The notes below the pieces were generated by a model. That model was given only the letters and a program-made list of their open reading frames with translations, did not search any database and was not told the origin of the DNA. The translations under genes were made by a program, and so were the position numbers. Of a stretch of 64,000 bases of DNA, positions 12,346 through 22,542 are shown in pieces. This DNA is from Eupeodes corollae (Eukaryota > Arthropoda > Insecta > Diptera > Syrphidae), in the NCBI RefSeq assembly GCF_945859685.1, contig NC_079147.1:234232765-234296764 (forward strand), read 5' to 3'. Each line of letters opens with the position of its first letter. Within the stretch, counting starts at the first letter, position 1.

Positions 12346-14830
12346 GAATTTACTTACTTACCGGGGCGGACCTGGGCCTCAACCAGCATGAGTCTCCAGC
12401 CAGCTCGGTCCATAGCTATCTGTCTCCAGTTTCGCACGAAAAGTTGGTTGAGGTCTTAATTCTGCTAACTAGGTCAGTGTCGCTATACAGCCCGTACAGT
12501 TCGTCTTTATATCTTCTCCTCCATTTTCCATCTATGCGTACGGGACCAAAAATCACCCGAAGAATTTTTCTCGCGAAGCATAATAAGACGCTCTCATCTT
12601 TCTTGGACAGGGTCCAGACCTCAGCGCCATAAATGAGAACCGGGATGATGAGTGTCTTATAGATGGTGATTTTAGATACTCGAGAGAGGACTTTACTTCT
12701 CAATTGCTTTCTAAGTCCAAAGAAGCAGCGATTTACAAGAGTTAATCTTCGTTTGATTCAGCGCTGGTGTCGTTGTCTGTGTTTATAGCGGTGCCTAAGT
12801 AGACAAAGTCCTTAACTACCTCAAAGTTATAGCTGTCCATGGTGACGTTTTGTCCAACACGTGCGTCGTTGTTTAATATCCTTTTTTGACGACAGCATAT
12901 ACTTGGTCTTGCCCTCATTGACCACTAAACCCAACTTCTTCGTTTCCGACGCAATGCTCAAAAACGCTCCACTGACATCACGCTTTGATCTTCCAATTAT
13001 GTCAATATCATCTGCATATCCGAGTAATTTGATGGATCTTTGGAAGATTGTGAATCTAGTGTTGACGTTTGAGTTTTGCACAGTTCTTTCCAGAACAATG
13101 TTGAAGAAGTCGCTTGACACTGCATCGCCTTGTCTAAAACCTTTTTTGACATCAAATGAATCGGTAAGATCTTTTCCGACCTTGATAGAGCAGGGGTGCC
13201 AAAACTAGACATTGCTCGGAAGAGCTCTTCCCTATAGATGCTGTCATACGCGGCTTTAAAATCGATAAAGAGATGGTGGGTATCGATTTGAAGCTCCTGG
13301 GTTTTTTTCCAAGATCTGCCTTAGTGTAAATATTTGGTCGATAGTGGACTATCCTGGTCTAAAGCCACACTGATAAGGACCAATCAGGGTTGTTGACGAA
13401 TGGCTTCAGACGTTCACATAATACGGCAGAGAGGATCTTATACGCAATGTTAAGGAGACTCATGCCTCTGTCGTTGGCGCAGTTTAGAGGGTCTCCTTTC
13501 GTATGTATCGGGTACACTGTGCTGAGATTCCACTCATCGGGCATGCTTTCTTCCAACCATATTTTGCAGATGAGTTGGTGCATGCTCCGTACCAAGTCAT
13601 CGCCTGCTGCTTTGAATAGTTCGGCAGGGATGCCGTCAGCTCCAGCAGCTTTGTTTGACTTAAGTTTAGATATAGCTATCTTCACTTCGTCAAGGTAAGG
13701 CGGAATTGTTGATCTACGTCGCCTAGGTTGAGTGGTTATATCTCCCCCACAGCGGAATTCGGTTCGTCATCGCCGTTATGTAATTTGGGGAAGGGGTCTT
13801 TCCATATTCTCACCATCGAATGCGGTTCCACTACGATGTTCCCCTGATCGTCTTTACAGGCTTCGGTTCGTTGTTTGTACCCTTGGGAGGTGTTTTTTAC
13901 CTTTTGGTAAAATTAACAACCTCATTCCAGTCGTGACATCCCTCTATCCCCTCGATCGCGCGCTTCTCATGCTCTCTTTTTTTCCACCTAAGATGACGGT
14001 TTCGCTGCGTGCGCTTGTCGGCATTCGACGTCAAACCAGGGGCTTCGTTGTGGTGGCCGTTCAGAGGTTGCATCTCTGATGGCTGCAAGGCAATGTTGCC
14101 ACTGGTTTTCAATGCTTAATGCAGGCAGCATAGGACTCCTTAAGAGGTTACTAGAGACTCTATCGGAAAAGGGCGTGGCAGTTTCCAACGCTGTCTTTGT
14201 TCTCAATAGCAGTCGCCGTAGTAGATATCGCAGTCTCTTAGTTTGCGTTTGTCCGGTCCATCCCATCACACTTGTTGGATGGCTGTAATATCTGCCTTGC
14301 AGCAGTTTAGGGCTTCCGCTAATTGTTCGGCTGCACGTGGTCTGTTAAGGGACCTAACATTCCACGTACATATCCGAAGTTCGTTGTCCTTATTTCGTTT
14401 GCGAGGGTTGTCAACAGTGAATCCGTCCGTATCAAAGGCTTGTTGGTGCTTTGCACCTAATGTATTTTTACGTGGTCAGGAAGTCACCCTGACGGCACAA
14501 CCCCCAACCTGGAGGGTGAGATCCTTAGTATAACTCCAAGGACGCGGAGCCGGATTAACCGCTAATTACAGGCCTGGGCTCCAAATATGTCTACTGTAGA
14601 CGCCACCATTGATTCCATCTCGGGAATTCCTCCGCTGCCGTCTGGATAAGGAGAGGTGCCTTAGCACCCTCTCTCGTTTGCTCACCCCAACAACTTTCCA
14701 CTGGGGTTGAAATCCCATCTCCAGTTGATGTACTAGGCACCCGATATTCACGACGGGGAGGTGAGAGTAGGAGTTGATAGATAGAGGTGGGCTTTGAGAA
14801 AAACCTGTTGACGCTTGTGCCCTCTTGAAT
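12346..14830 (-). mobile_element. RTE-like retrotransposon, copy 2 (endonuclease deleted)
   Basis: On the minus strand the element runs from a 5' leader (about 14830) to a TAAG tail at 12346-12355. A protein start reads TVDNPRKRNKDNELRI then CTWNVRSLNRPRAAEQLAEA (14250-14420), the first block of the apurinic-type endonuclease. The frame then jumps from the YYGDCY block directly to SFSDRVSSNLLRS near 14180, so most of the endonuclease catalytic core is gone. The rest follows: KLKSNKAAGADGIPAELFKA at about 13620-13680, MSLLNIAYKILSAVLCERLK, FIDFKAAYDS (about 13250), QGDAVSSDFFN, YADD at 13007-13018, FVYLGTAIN, and LIYGAEVWTL at about 12610-12640. Frames are broken in several places. It belongs to the same subfamily as copy 1. 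Confidence 0.87.
13359..13685 (-). pseudogene. RT fingers frame of RTE copy 2
   Basis: This 108-codon frame holds the RT fingers: residues 4-27 include KLKSNKAAGADGIPAEL, then MHQLICKIWLEESMPDEWN, then a variant NDRGMSLLNIAYKILSAV. It is the best-preserved fingers segment in the window and shows the block lost from copy 1 by deletion. Confidence 0.7.
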
Positions 14831-14839
14831 GCACATGTC

Positions 14840-16254
14840 TACCATTTGAACATGATGTCGGGCTGGTGGTTTTAAAACTTGGAAGCACGACGATGTTAGC
14901 AAACATTTCATTGAATTTCGATCTTTAATATTTAGAAAGTCAATCATAAACTTGACAGTTTTTTTTCTCGAATCGATACCTTTTATACAAATCGTCCTCA
15001 TCTATTTCAAAGGGGTCCAATCGGGTTAAGTAGAGTTTTCGTTTGTTGTTAGTTGGTAGCATTCTAACGTCCAGCAAAATATATAAATATTGATGTATAT
15101 AAGCTTAAGTCTTAGATTAAGAAACAGCTTAAACATAGGTTCTGTCGTATTTATTTTTAGACTCCAGATTACGGTTTTAAAATGGGTTTAAATCGTCTAT
15201 GAATAACATAAACTGAAGTTTAATTTAGCAAAGACAAAATCAGAACTTATAAAGGAACTATGAATATGACCCAATTTGTGTTTGAAAAAAGGGAGAATAT
15301 CAAAACTGAATTTTTTAGTTTTGTTCGTAAAATTACAGAATTTTGAGTCAAAAATAGGGTGTTACAAAAATAGCAAACAAACCGTTAGAACTTAGTTCCA
15401 TTTAACTGAGATCTAAAATTCCTAGAACTCAAACATGATTTCAAACCGAGTTCTACAGACATGATAGAATTTAAGAGCTCTATGCCTTCTTAAAGCCCAT
15501 ACAAAAAAATATTTAGAACCATTATTGTAATCTTCTGGAGATATTGCTTATAACTTATAACTTTTGTTGTTTCTACGCTATAGTGGCGATGGCGCCGCAT
15601 ACCCAAAAATGTGTACATACGCCACTTCCAGCAAAAATTTTAAATAATTTAAACACCTGATTCTCTGATGTCTATCACATATCCAACGATTTTTTTTTCA
15701 CAGCTTAGAGAAGTACAAAAATTAATAACAATACATAAAGAGCCATTGAACCCTACGACTGCAATTAGAATCGAATGCATTTTAATTGAGTAAAATAATT
15801 ACATTTTTTTCAACTAAACAAAACAAAAACATTAAAACCTAACACGAGTTCTGATTCTGATTGCAATTTACGAATCGATAAAATTGATTGAGGAAGGTCA
15901 ATTCACTGAATTTGATACTCGTTTATTTATTGCTATAGAAAAATAAAAAATTACAATAAATCATTGTTTGTAAATATCTATGTAACAAAAAAAATAACAA
16001 AACAAAAATACAAAGTATTTCTTTACTTTAAACATTATCAAGTTGTGCTAAGCGAATGGTTCCAAGTTTCTATGGATCTATAGAAGATTTTTAAAAATGT
16101 AGCCTTAATTTTAAATAAATATTTTAACATTTTCTTTACAGTGATCAAATTACATTACTTTGAGGGAATACATTTTGACCTACCATCTGCAATCATTTGA
16201 GGACATGAAAATGAAATGAACATAATTAAGTCTTTGAAAATGAATTATTCAAAT
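14840..16254. other. AT-rich stretch, no gene seen
   Basis: No motif-bearing frame is seen. Several GAGTTCTA-type words recur between 15360 and 15530, resembling words at 8980-9180, but I could not build a convincing repeat from them. Confidence 0.45.
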
Positions 16255-16955
16255 CATGATCCCGGCTGAAGCAGAGGGTTAAACCCATCAGCCGTCTCAA
16301 GCGTTGGACTTTTATCCTTGTGGCTAGGTCTACGTCGTCGCTGTACAACCCGTACAGCTTGTCGTTTTATTTTCTCGACCCAAGATGCTTTCGTCCGCTT
16401 TTATCATAGCCCATGCTTCTGCACAGTAGGTATAACGACTTTGTTTGTTCGAGAGATGGCTTTACTACACTCAAATGCTTCCTTAGCCTAAACTTTTTGA
16501 CGATCTGGCAAAAAAAATGGTTAGCAAGAGTAATGCTTCCTTTGATCTCTTTTCTGCATTTATAGCGGAGTCCAGGTAGACAAAGTTCTTAACTACCTCA
16601 AAGTAACGTCTGTCGATAGTGACGTTTGGACAGAGTCGTCATTGCTGTAGTTCTTCTATTGATGAGACATGTGATTTGCTTGTACTCATTAACCGCTTAA
16701 ACAGTTTATTCATGTAGATGCTGTCATATGCGGACTTGATATCGATGAAAAGATGGTGGGTGTCGATTTGATGTTTTTAAATTTCTTTCAGGATCTATAG
16801 TACCGTAAATATTTGATCGACTTTAGACTTTCCTGGTCAAAACTGATAAGTGCCTCTCAGGTTGTTGATGATGGGCTTTTAGACGTTCACGTATTACTTC
16901 AGATATAAGATTTTATGGGATGATAAGGAAATTGATTCCTTTATAGATTTAGTAA
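16255..16955 (-). mobile_element. RTE-like retrotransposon, copy 3 (heavily deleted)
   Basis: Minus-strand nucleotide similarity to the other RTE copies is clear: the C-terminal block around 16300-16420, the thumb segment RRYFEVVKNFVYLD at about 16580-16620, then an abrupt jump from the post-YADD region (near 16690) to the palm block with SIYMNKLF at about 16710, KTIDTHHLFIDIKSAYDS-like sequence and the fingers near 16880. The catalytic core including YADD is missing. Wording matches the copy 4/5/6 subfamily (RRNFE instead of SYNFE). No TAAG tail is seen; the 3' end is truncated. Confidence 0.75.
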
Positions 16956-17097
16956 TATCTTGAGAACGAACAATTACAATAATCAGGGGTAGTTTAGGTT
17001 TGTCAAGGATGATTGTATTAAAAAGTGGTAAAGTTTTTAATGATTATCAAAGAACAATTCTTTCTTTTTCCCAAAAAATAAGAATACCAAAAATTTC

Positions 17098-18560
17098 TCT
17101 TACATTTTATTAACGTCTTCTTTTTTCTTAATATCTCTATAAATAGTCCAACAAAAGTCCGCTAACATTGAAGCGTTCCAATGTACTTGATACCGCTTTT
17201 CCATATTGGCGATGTCCTGATGTAAGCGCTCACCGTGCTCATCGCTAAAAGTTCCGCAATTATCCGGAAAGAACTCCAAGTGGGAATATAAAGAGTGGAT
17301 TTTTAAAGACATATTAAAATCCAACTCTTAGTATGACAAAAGCATATTTTCAACAAGTTCAACATAGTTGTCACTCCTCTAATTTCCCAGAAAATTTTGT
17401 GCTACAAGGCGAAAATCATCCCAGTCTTTTTTCCCTTACTTTCTTAAACCAAATCAAAGTTGACATCTTTAAATAAATCTCTTATCTGCGGACCGACGAA
17501 TATGCCTTCTTTGACTTTAGCCTCACTTATTCTTGGAAATTTTTGGCGAAGGTATTAAAAAGCATCTCCATCCATGTCCATTGCCTTTACGAAGTTTTTC
17601 ACGAGTCTTAGCTTTATATGCAAGGGCAGAAGTAACGCCTTTTGTGTAACAATGAGTGGATGATGAGGCCACAACTTTTTAATATAATACCAATACGAGT
17701 AGAAAGTAAAATATTTCGGTTATGTAGCAACACAGCTTTTAAGCTTAACTTAGAGCTATCTATGAAAAGTCTCCATTCACTGCGTTTATACGTTATGTTA
17801 AGGGCTACCATCAAAGCACTGACATCATTGGAAAAAACTAAACTTTCATCCATTTTAAAATATCGCTTGAACTCCTTTTGTCAAGTACGGAAAGATGTTA
17901 TAACCACACCCCTTCCTAAAAGATTTCATTGTTCCAATCTCGAGACTAGAAGTTCTGCTTTGTTATTGGGCAATTCTAAGTCCCTACCTAGATCATTCAA
18001 ATCAGCTCATGTTATCCGGTGAGGCTGTGATGGTGTGCTAGGTACTTCGAATTCTGACATTGAAAAAATTGTTGTCAAAGCAGGTTTATGTGTTATTTCT
18101 TCTTCGTCAAAGTGAGGGCTTTTCGGAATGGGGTGAAGATCGCTGGGTCGCAGAGGACGAGTAGCCGATGGTACATTTGCAAACACTTAAGTTTTCTTCT
18201 TTTTTTTAGAAAATGCCTTGCCTTTCACAAACACCTGAGTGGTTAGACAGAAATAAAAATCCAATGCATGACTAGTTGATTCAAGCCACTGCATTGGTAC
18301 TGCCAACCGAAATGATTCTTTTTTTCCACTTATCCAATTTTCCAAACCTGTCACACATGCATTGCAACAGAAATGCGGAACCCAGCTTTTATCTTGATGT
18401 TTTATACTTTGTTTAAAGTAGTAGGAATAGGCTTCTTTTATTGTCGGCGTTATGGAACTTCTTTGCTTACAAAATACAACTTAACCGCAAATTTCGTGAC
18501 ATTTTTCAATATAATACGTTTTTTCAATTAAAGTGTTTGGCAAGAAAATAACCAAAGTAA
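17098..18560 (-). pseudogene. Relic of an unnamed zinc-binding-type protein family
   Basis: Minus-strand frames, read from high to low coordinate, give a Cys-rich N-terminal domain (CHEICG, VVFCKQRSS, ITPTIKEAYSYYFK, VPHFCCNACVTGLENW, then ALDFYFCL at about 18260), then LNDLVRDLELP-NNKAELLASRLEQWNLL at 17900-18010, EWRLFIDSSKLSLKAVLLHN at about 17710-17790, a gap of roughly 90 residues, LLPLHIKLRLVKNFVKAMD at about 17580-17630, VKEGIFVGPQIRDLF at about 17470-17515, and the C-terminus NMSLKIHSLYSHLEFFPDN...SDEHGERLHQDIANMEKRY (17190-17320) ending in IKKKEDVNKM. From memory, this order of motifs is common in uncharacterised arthropod and cnidarian predicted proteins; I know no function for it. 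The conserved Cys and His suggest metal binding. It seems intronless over its whole length, has stops and frameshifts, and is not expressed-looking. An AATAAA lies right at the stop codon. Confidence 0.7.
17100..17324 (-). pseudogene. C-terminal frame of the unnamed family
   Basis: This 74-codon open frame is the best-kept piece of the relic. It holds FFPDNCGTFSDEHGERLHQD followed by IANMEKRY and ends with a Lys-rich tail and stop. The EHGER-x-HQDI-x-x-MEKRY signature is the strongest identifier of the family. Confidence 0.65.
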
Positions 18561-18897
18561 ATATAATCCGAGCTGCAAAAAACAATAAATCCGAAAAATT
18601 CACGCATCGCAAAAACTTACATAATCTAAAAAATGACTTTTGACATAGCCCCACCAAACAACAGAAACCTGACAATTACAACAACGATGGAGGAAACAAT
18701 AAAACGAATGATGGAACGGACAATCCCAAAGTACAAAGAACGGGACCAAATGGACGCTTACAGAAACGCGACTATTGACGCACTACGTAGGCACAAGAGT
18801 GACTCAAGAGCTTGTACAGACCAACACGACTTGGAGGTTAGGACACTGAAGTCAATTAACAAGCACTGGGACCGCAAGATCCGGTCAGTTAATTCCA

Positions 18898-19608
18898 GTG
18901 ACCCTAGTATGTTCCCCAAAATCAACTTCTATCAAAACATTCACAATTAAAAATGGTCTTCTACAGGGAGCGGTGAATTCGCCGATTCTCTTCAGCATTT
19001 ACACCAGCGATCTGATAGGTAGTCTTACAAAGGCAATTGCGTACGCCAACGATCTAATTGCATACAGAACGGCCCGAAAGATTGAGGTTATTAGAATTCT
19101 CTTGCAGCGTGATTTCGACAAGATTCAGAGATATTGCGACGACTGGAAACTAAAAATAAATGTCCAGAAGTCGGAGACAATTCTGTTCCGGACTCCGTTG
19201 GCTAGGGATACGTGCAAGAATTGGCGCAAAATGGTCATCGTTGATCTTCACGGGCAGCCATTAGCGAGCAAAAGTGTAGTTAAGTACCTCGGTATCTGGT
19301 CAGATCAGTATTTATATTTCGACAGACATATAAAAGCTGCTCTGACCTGCTGCTGTTTTTTTAGAAGTTGGCTTGACTCCAGTGTAAACGTAACTTGCTA
19401 CATGGCCCTCATACGGCCGATGATCATTTATGGTTCTCCTGTGTGGTTTAACGTTGCTCCATCCCAGATGGAGAAGTTTCGGGTGTTCAAGCGCCAGTGT
19501 TTACGACGCTGTACCGGCTTATATCGAACAGCCGAATCTTCCTACATGCATTACTATTCCAACGAGGTCCTATACAACGGGGCTCGAACAGAATTGACAA
19601 TTTCGTGA
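18898..19608 (+). pseudogene. RT frame of the Jockey-like element, catalytic site mutated
   Basis: The longest open frame of this element (236 codons) covers the RT palm to thumb. Residues 20-35 give GLLQGAVNSPILFS. The catalytic box is AYANDLIAY at residues 48-56, where the first of the two aspartates (YADD) is Asn. Thumb KYLGIW and connection RPMIIYGSPVW follow. The frame ends by frameshift near 19608 while similarity continues in the next frame (19497-19682). Confidence 0.72.
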
Positions 19609-19676
19609 TAAAACTCGTTCAAGGTCACATTGCAAGAGGTATGTCCTCGACCAACAATTTAATTTTCGGGGCGTTC

Positions 19677-19945
19677 TATTAGAACTACAATTATTTTTTT
19701 TTATATTTAAATAAGACTCCTTCATATGAACTGCGTAACCAATACGAATCGAAGGTAAAATATTTCGGTTATGTAGCAGCACAGCTTTTAAGTTTAACTT
19801 AGAGCTATCTATGAAAAGTCTCCATATACTCCGTTTATACGTTATGTTAAGGGCTGCCATCAAAAACTAAACTTTCATCCATTTCGATATATCGTTGGAA
19901 CTCCTTTTGTAGAGTGCGGAAAGATATTAGAACTACAATTATTTT
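19677..19945. repeat. 21-bp target-site duplication around the retroposed fragment
   Basis: TATTAGAACTACAATTATT with two more T occurs at 19677-19697 and again at 19925-19945, identical in all 21 positions. On the right it leads into FESARLSGFL, on the left it follows FGAFY, so the host reading frame fits a single copy of the repeat. Confidence 0.85.
19698..19924 (-). pseudogene. Retroposed fragment of the unnamed protein family
   Basis: Minus-strand frames give VPTIYRNG, then MMAALNITYKRSIWRLFIDS, SKLNLKAVLLHN and GYAVHMKESY. This matches the 17600-17890 part of the relic at 17098-18560, but includes the HAVHMKESY-type block that relic has lost, so it was not copied from it. The fragment ends at its low-coordinate side in an A-rich tail (TTTTTATATTT on the plus strand) and is flanked by identical 21-bp repeats at 19677-19697 and 19925-19945. 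The flanking Jockey-like ORF reads continuously when the insertion is removed. The structure is that of a short retrotransposed transcript fragment. Confidence 0.8.
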
Positions 19946-20644
19946 GAGAGTGCACGCTTAAGCGGCTTTCTTTCACCAGAGGCATTCCTCTTTTTAGACA
20001 GATGCGGTCTGATACAGGATAGATTTGCAGTTCCGCTAATCTACCACATCAGATGACGAACCGTGGATAGGCGACTCCTGTACAATCGGGACGTCATAGC
20101 ACAAGGCGAAGCAGAGCTCCTTCGGTTCAGTAGGGCTGTGTCCGAATGGGACCGAACGGCGAACTGATAGGGTGAAGCAGGAGAACCAGTTTTGGTGGCT
20201 TCAATCGGCATTTGATATTGGGTAGTTGGGATGGGGTTTTAAGCCTTGGCCGGCTTACATACTTGATTTATAGTTTTAGGGTTTAGTTTTAAGTAGAATA
20301 GACATGGTGGCACAAAAAGAATTAGAAAAAAATACAAAAGAAAAAATACAAAAATAAAAAAAAAAAAACATGGAATACAAATTTTTTAATAAATACAAAA
20401 ATAAATACAATATAAATTGAAGTAAAATAGATCTTAGGGCCGAAAGGCATTAAAATTAAGTGTTATGGTTTGACTTTGAGTGTTCGTATAAGTTAGTTGT
20501 AAGTTATGGTTAATTAGGCTAGTTTTATGAATTTTTGTCTAGCTTTGAGATTGAAGTAATAAAAACGGATTTGAAAAAAAAAATCATTGGAATACATGTG
20601 AAAATTAGTTAAAATATATTCCCAATACTTTTTTACTGGAGACC

Positions 20645-22139
20645 AGTGAATTAGCGAACACTGAAAGGGTTTTGTATGCCTTTAATATGCCAAAGACACA
20701 GTGTAAGCATTAGAAAAGAAAGAGGGAAGGGTTGGATAGGAGGTGTACATTGTTTTTAAATTCCTGAACATCGCATTGATAAGGAAAGATAGAGAGTGGC
20801 AAGGCATTCTACATTCGCGTAGTACGGCTAAAAAAATAATCTCTGTACTTCATAGTTTGGCCGAAGCTGGGATCAAGGGTAAACGGTTGGGCATTCCCAG
20901 AACCGCGGGTACAACGATTAAATTGTTTAAGGGGAGGAATGCAACTTACTATTTCATTAGAGCAGTCCAGTGTTACCTTTTAAAATTTCCAAAAAGTGTC
21001 AAAAAAATTCGTCCGAAAGGAAAAAAAGTTTCCCATAGAATTGTCAAGTAATACGCAGTTTAAATTATTAAGATTTTTTTTAAATAAAGAACAATCAAAT
21101 ATTGCATAAATTCAGGTAACATCAGCAATTATGAACTAGAAAAATTGTTTAGAAAACAGCTTTAAAAAGTCTTGGTATTTAAAACCACAATATTTCTTTG
21201 ATATTTGTTCTCTATACTTTTGTTTAAGAACATTACTAGGAAACCATTTAAAAGTGAAACGATTTAAAGTTATTGGTAAGTTGTTTTTCATAAGCTTTAG
21301 CTTGGAAAATATTCTCTCAGCACATGAACCAAAATTGTTCTATATTTAAGATTTTAGAAATACTATCAAAATCAGCATCATTAGCTTTTGACTCCAGAGT
21401 ATTATACTCTTTTATTATTTTTTGTGAGATTTTGGTTGTTTGCGACGAGTTGCGTTCCATTTTTTCAACAAATTGTTTTTTCCCTTAACAGTATCCAAAG
21501 AGTTGCTAGATTTATAAAAAGTGTCCAAATAGACTTATTTTTGAAAAAAAGGTGTCCTTGTGTCCGACTGCTGAAAAGGTGTCAAAATGACACTAAAGTT
21601 TCCTCAAAGGTAACCATAATTCGTTAAAATAACGGTTAAAAGGGGTGGGACAAGAAACTTTACGACAATGTTCGAGTGACGTAATCGAGTTTATGATATA
21701 ACTTAAATAAGTTACTGGAGCACCAGCCCAAAGATGAGAGTTATATTCAAGATCCGGTTTTGTAAATTGTAGCCAGATTAGACGGAGAGAAAAATTGCTT
21801 GTATCGTAGACAGTAGTAGAAGTAGCAGACAGAAGATAATTTATAAAAATAAAAAAAAGGGTCGGAAACAGAACGGAGCCCTGAGGCACACCAGCATTAA
21901 TTTTAAGGGTTTCAGACTTGAATCCGTCCAAAACAACTTGTATTGAACGGTTCGAAAGAAAATTTCTAGTCCAACGAAGAAGAGATTCGTCAATACCAAA
22001 AGCAGGCATTTTCGATAAGAGACCAAGGTGCCAGACTTTATCAAACACCTTTGAAATATCAAGTGCAATAATATTACTTTCTCCAAAACGATGTAAAGAT
22101 TTGTTCCATTCTTCGGTGAGATGAACTAGTAGACTATTG
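20645..22139 (-). mobile_element. Family-J non-LTR retrotransposon, copy J1 (split by hAT relic)
   Basis: Minus-strand ORF pieces: LVHLTEEWNKSL and IIALDISKVFDKVWH (22050-22130), AFGIDESLLRWTRNFLSNRS with IQVVLDGFKSE, GVPQGSVLFPTLFFIFIN (about 21840-21890), then a jump over the YADD and thumb to KPDLEYNSHLWAGAPVTYLS and SLEHCRKVSCPTPFNRYFN (21620-21760). After the insertion at 20968-21614 it continues with CSNEIVSCIPPLKQFN, GNAQPFTLDP and FFSRTTRMWNALP down to about 20700. Copies J2 and J3 at 32.6-36.3 kb are the same family. The catalytic Asp pair is deleted. The wording is that of the large Jockey/CR1 assemblage. Confidence 0.8.
20968..21614 (-). mobile_element. hAT transposon relic inside J1
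   Basis: On the minus strand, near 21240-21335, a frame reads NFGSCAERIFSKLKLMKNNL, the hAT C-terminal dimerisation motif (AER-x-FS-x-LK). More decayed frame lies upstream to about 21600. The edges carry imperfect inverted repeats: CAGTGTTACCTTTTAAAATT at 20968 against GTTACCTTTGAGGAAACTTT read inward from 21614, both followed by a GTGTC. No 8-bp target duplication is visible. The J1 ORF breaks exactly here, after RYFN and before CSNEI. Confidence 0.6.
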
Positions 22140-22275
22140 CTACGAATATAAATATAAATTTCGTTTTATTAGTTACAAGTCTAAATGCTGTACAATGTTT
22201 CCAAACGATTTGAACTCATTTTCCACCTAGATATTTACTTCATAACATTTTTAAGAAAAAATAATATAAAAATAA

Positions 22276-22542
22276 TTAAAGTCTTTTGAGATCAAGGTCC
22301 TACAACACTCAAGCAATTTTTTGTGCGAGTAATGTTGTCAGTGATGGAGGGGACCTACGATTTAAAGCCGATTCCGAAAGGCTTATTTGAGAAAGCACTT
22401 TTCATGACAAGAATTGCTTTTGGAGGATTTATCAATTCCTAGTAAGAGGCAATATCCGTGAAAAAAAACTTTAGATCTAGCGGTTTAAATCCAAGACCTC
22501 TGGTATGACAGTCCAACGCACTAACCATCACGCCACTGGTAC
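22276..22542 (-). mobile_element. tRNA-derived SINE, copy B
   Basis: The minus strand starts GTACCAGTGGCGTGATGG and has GGTTAGTGCGTTGGAC. The box B is decayed (GGATTTAAACCGC at about 22484-22496). The body TGATAAATCCTCC...TCATGAAAAGTG and ACTCGCACAAAAAATTG align to copy A. The 3' side fades after TAGGACCTTGATCTC. No clear target duplication. Confidence 0.82.

Larger units (their letters stand above)
18600..20585 (+). mobile_element. Jockey-like retrotransposon with internal deletion
   Basis: The first part (18633-18900) is the region after the endonuclease: NNRNLTIT, ALRRHKSDSRA and LKSINKHWDRKIRSVN, leading to MFPKINF. The frame then jumps to TFTIKNGLLQGAVNSPILFS, so the RT fingers and first palm block are deleted. 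The remainder is well preserved: YAND at residues 49-52 of the 18898-19608 frame, KYLGIWSDQYLYFD, RPMIIYGSPVWFN, FKRQCLRRC. After a 227-bp insertion the ORF continues with FESARLSGFLSPEAFLFLD and LIQDRFAVPLIYH to about 20170. A 3' UTR and A-rich end follow to 20585. I assign it to the Jockey group from C-terminal wording; the exact clade is uncertain. Confidence 0.78.

Noticed and set aside
20960..21625. 8-bp target duplication around the hAT relic
   Set aside because: GAGCAGTC on the left and AATTCGTT on the right do not match, so no duplication is claimed.
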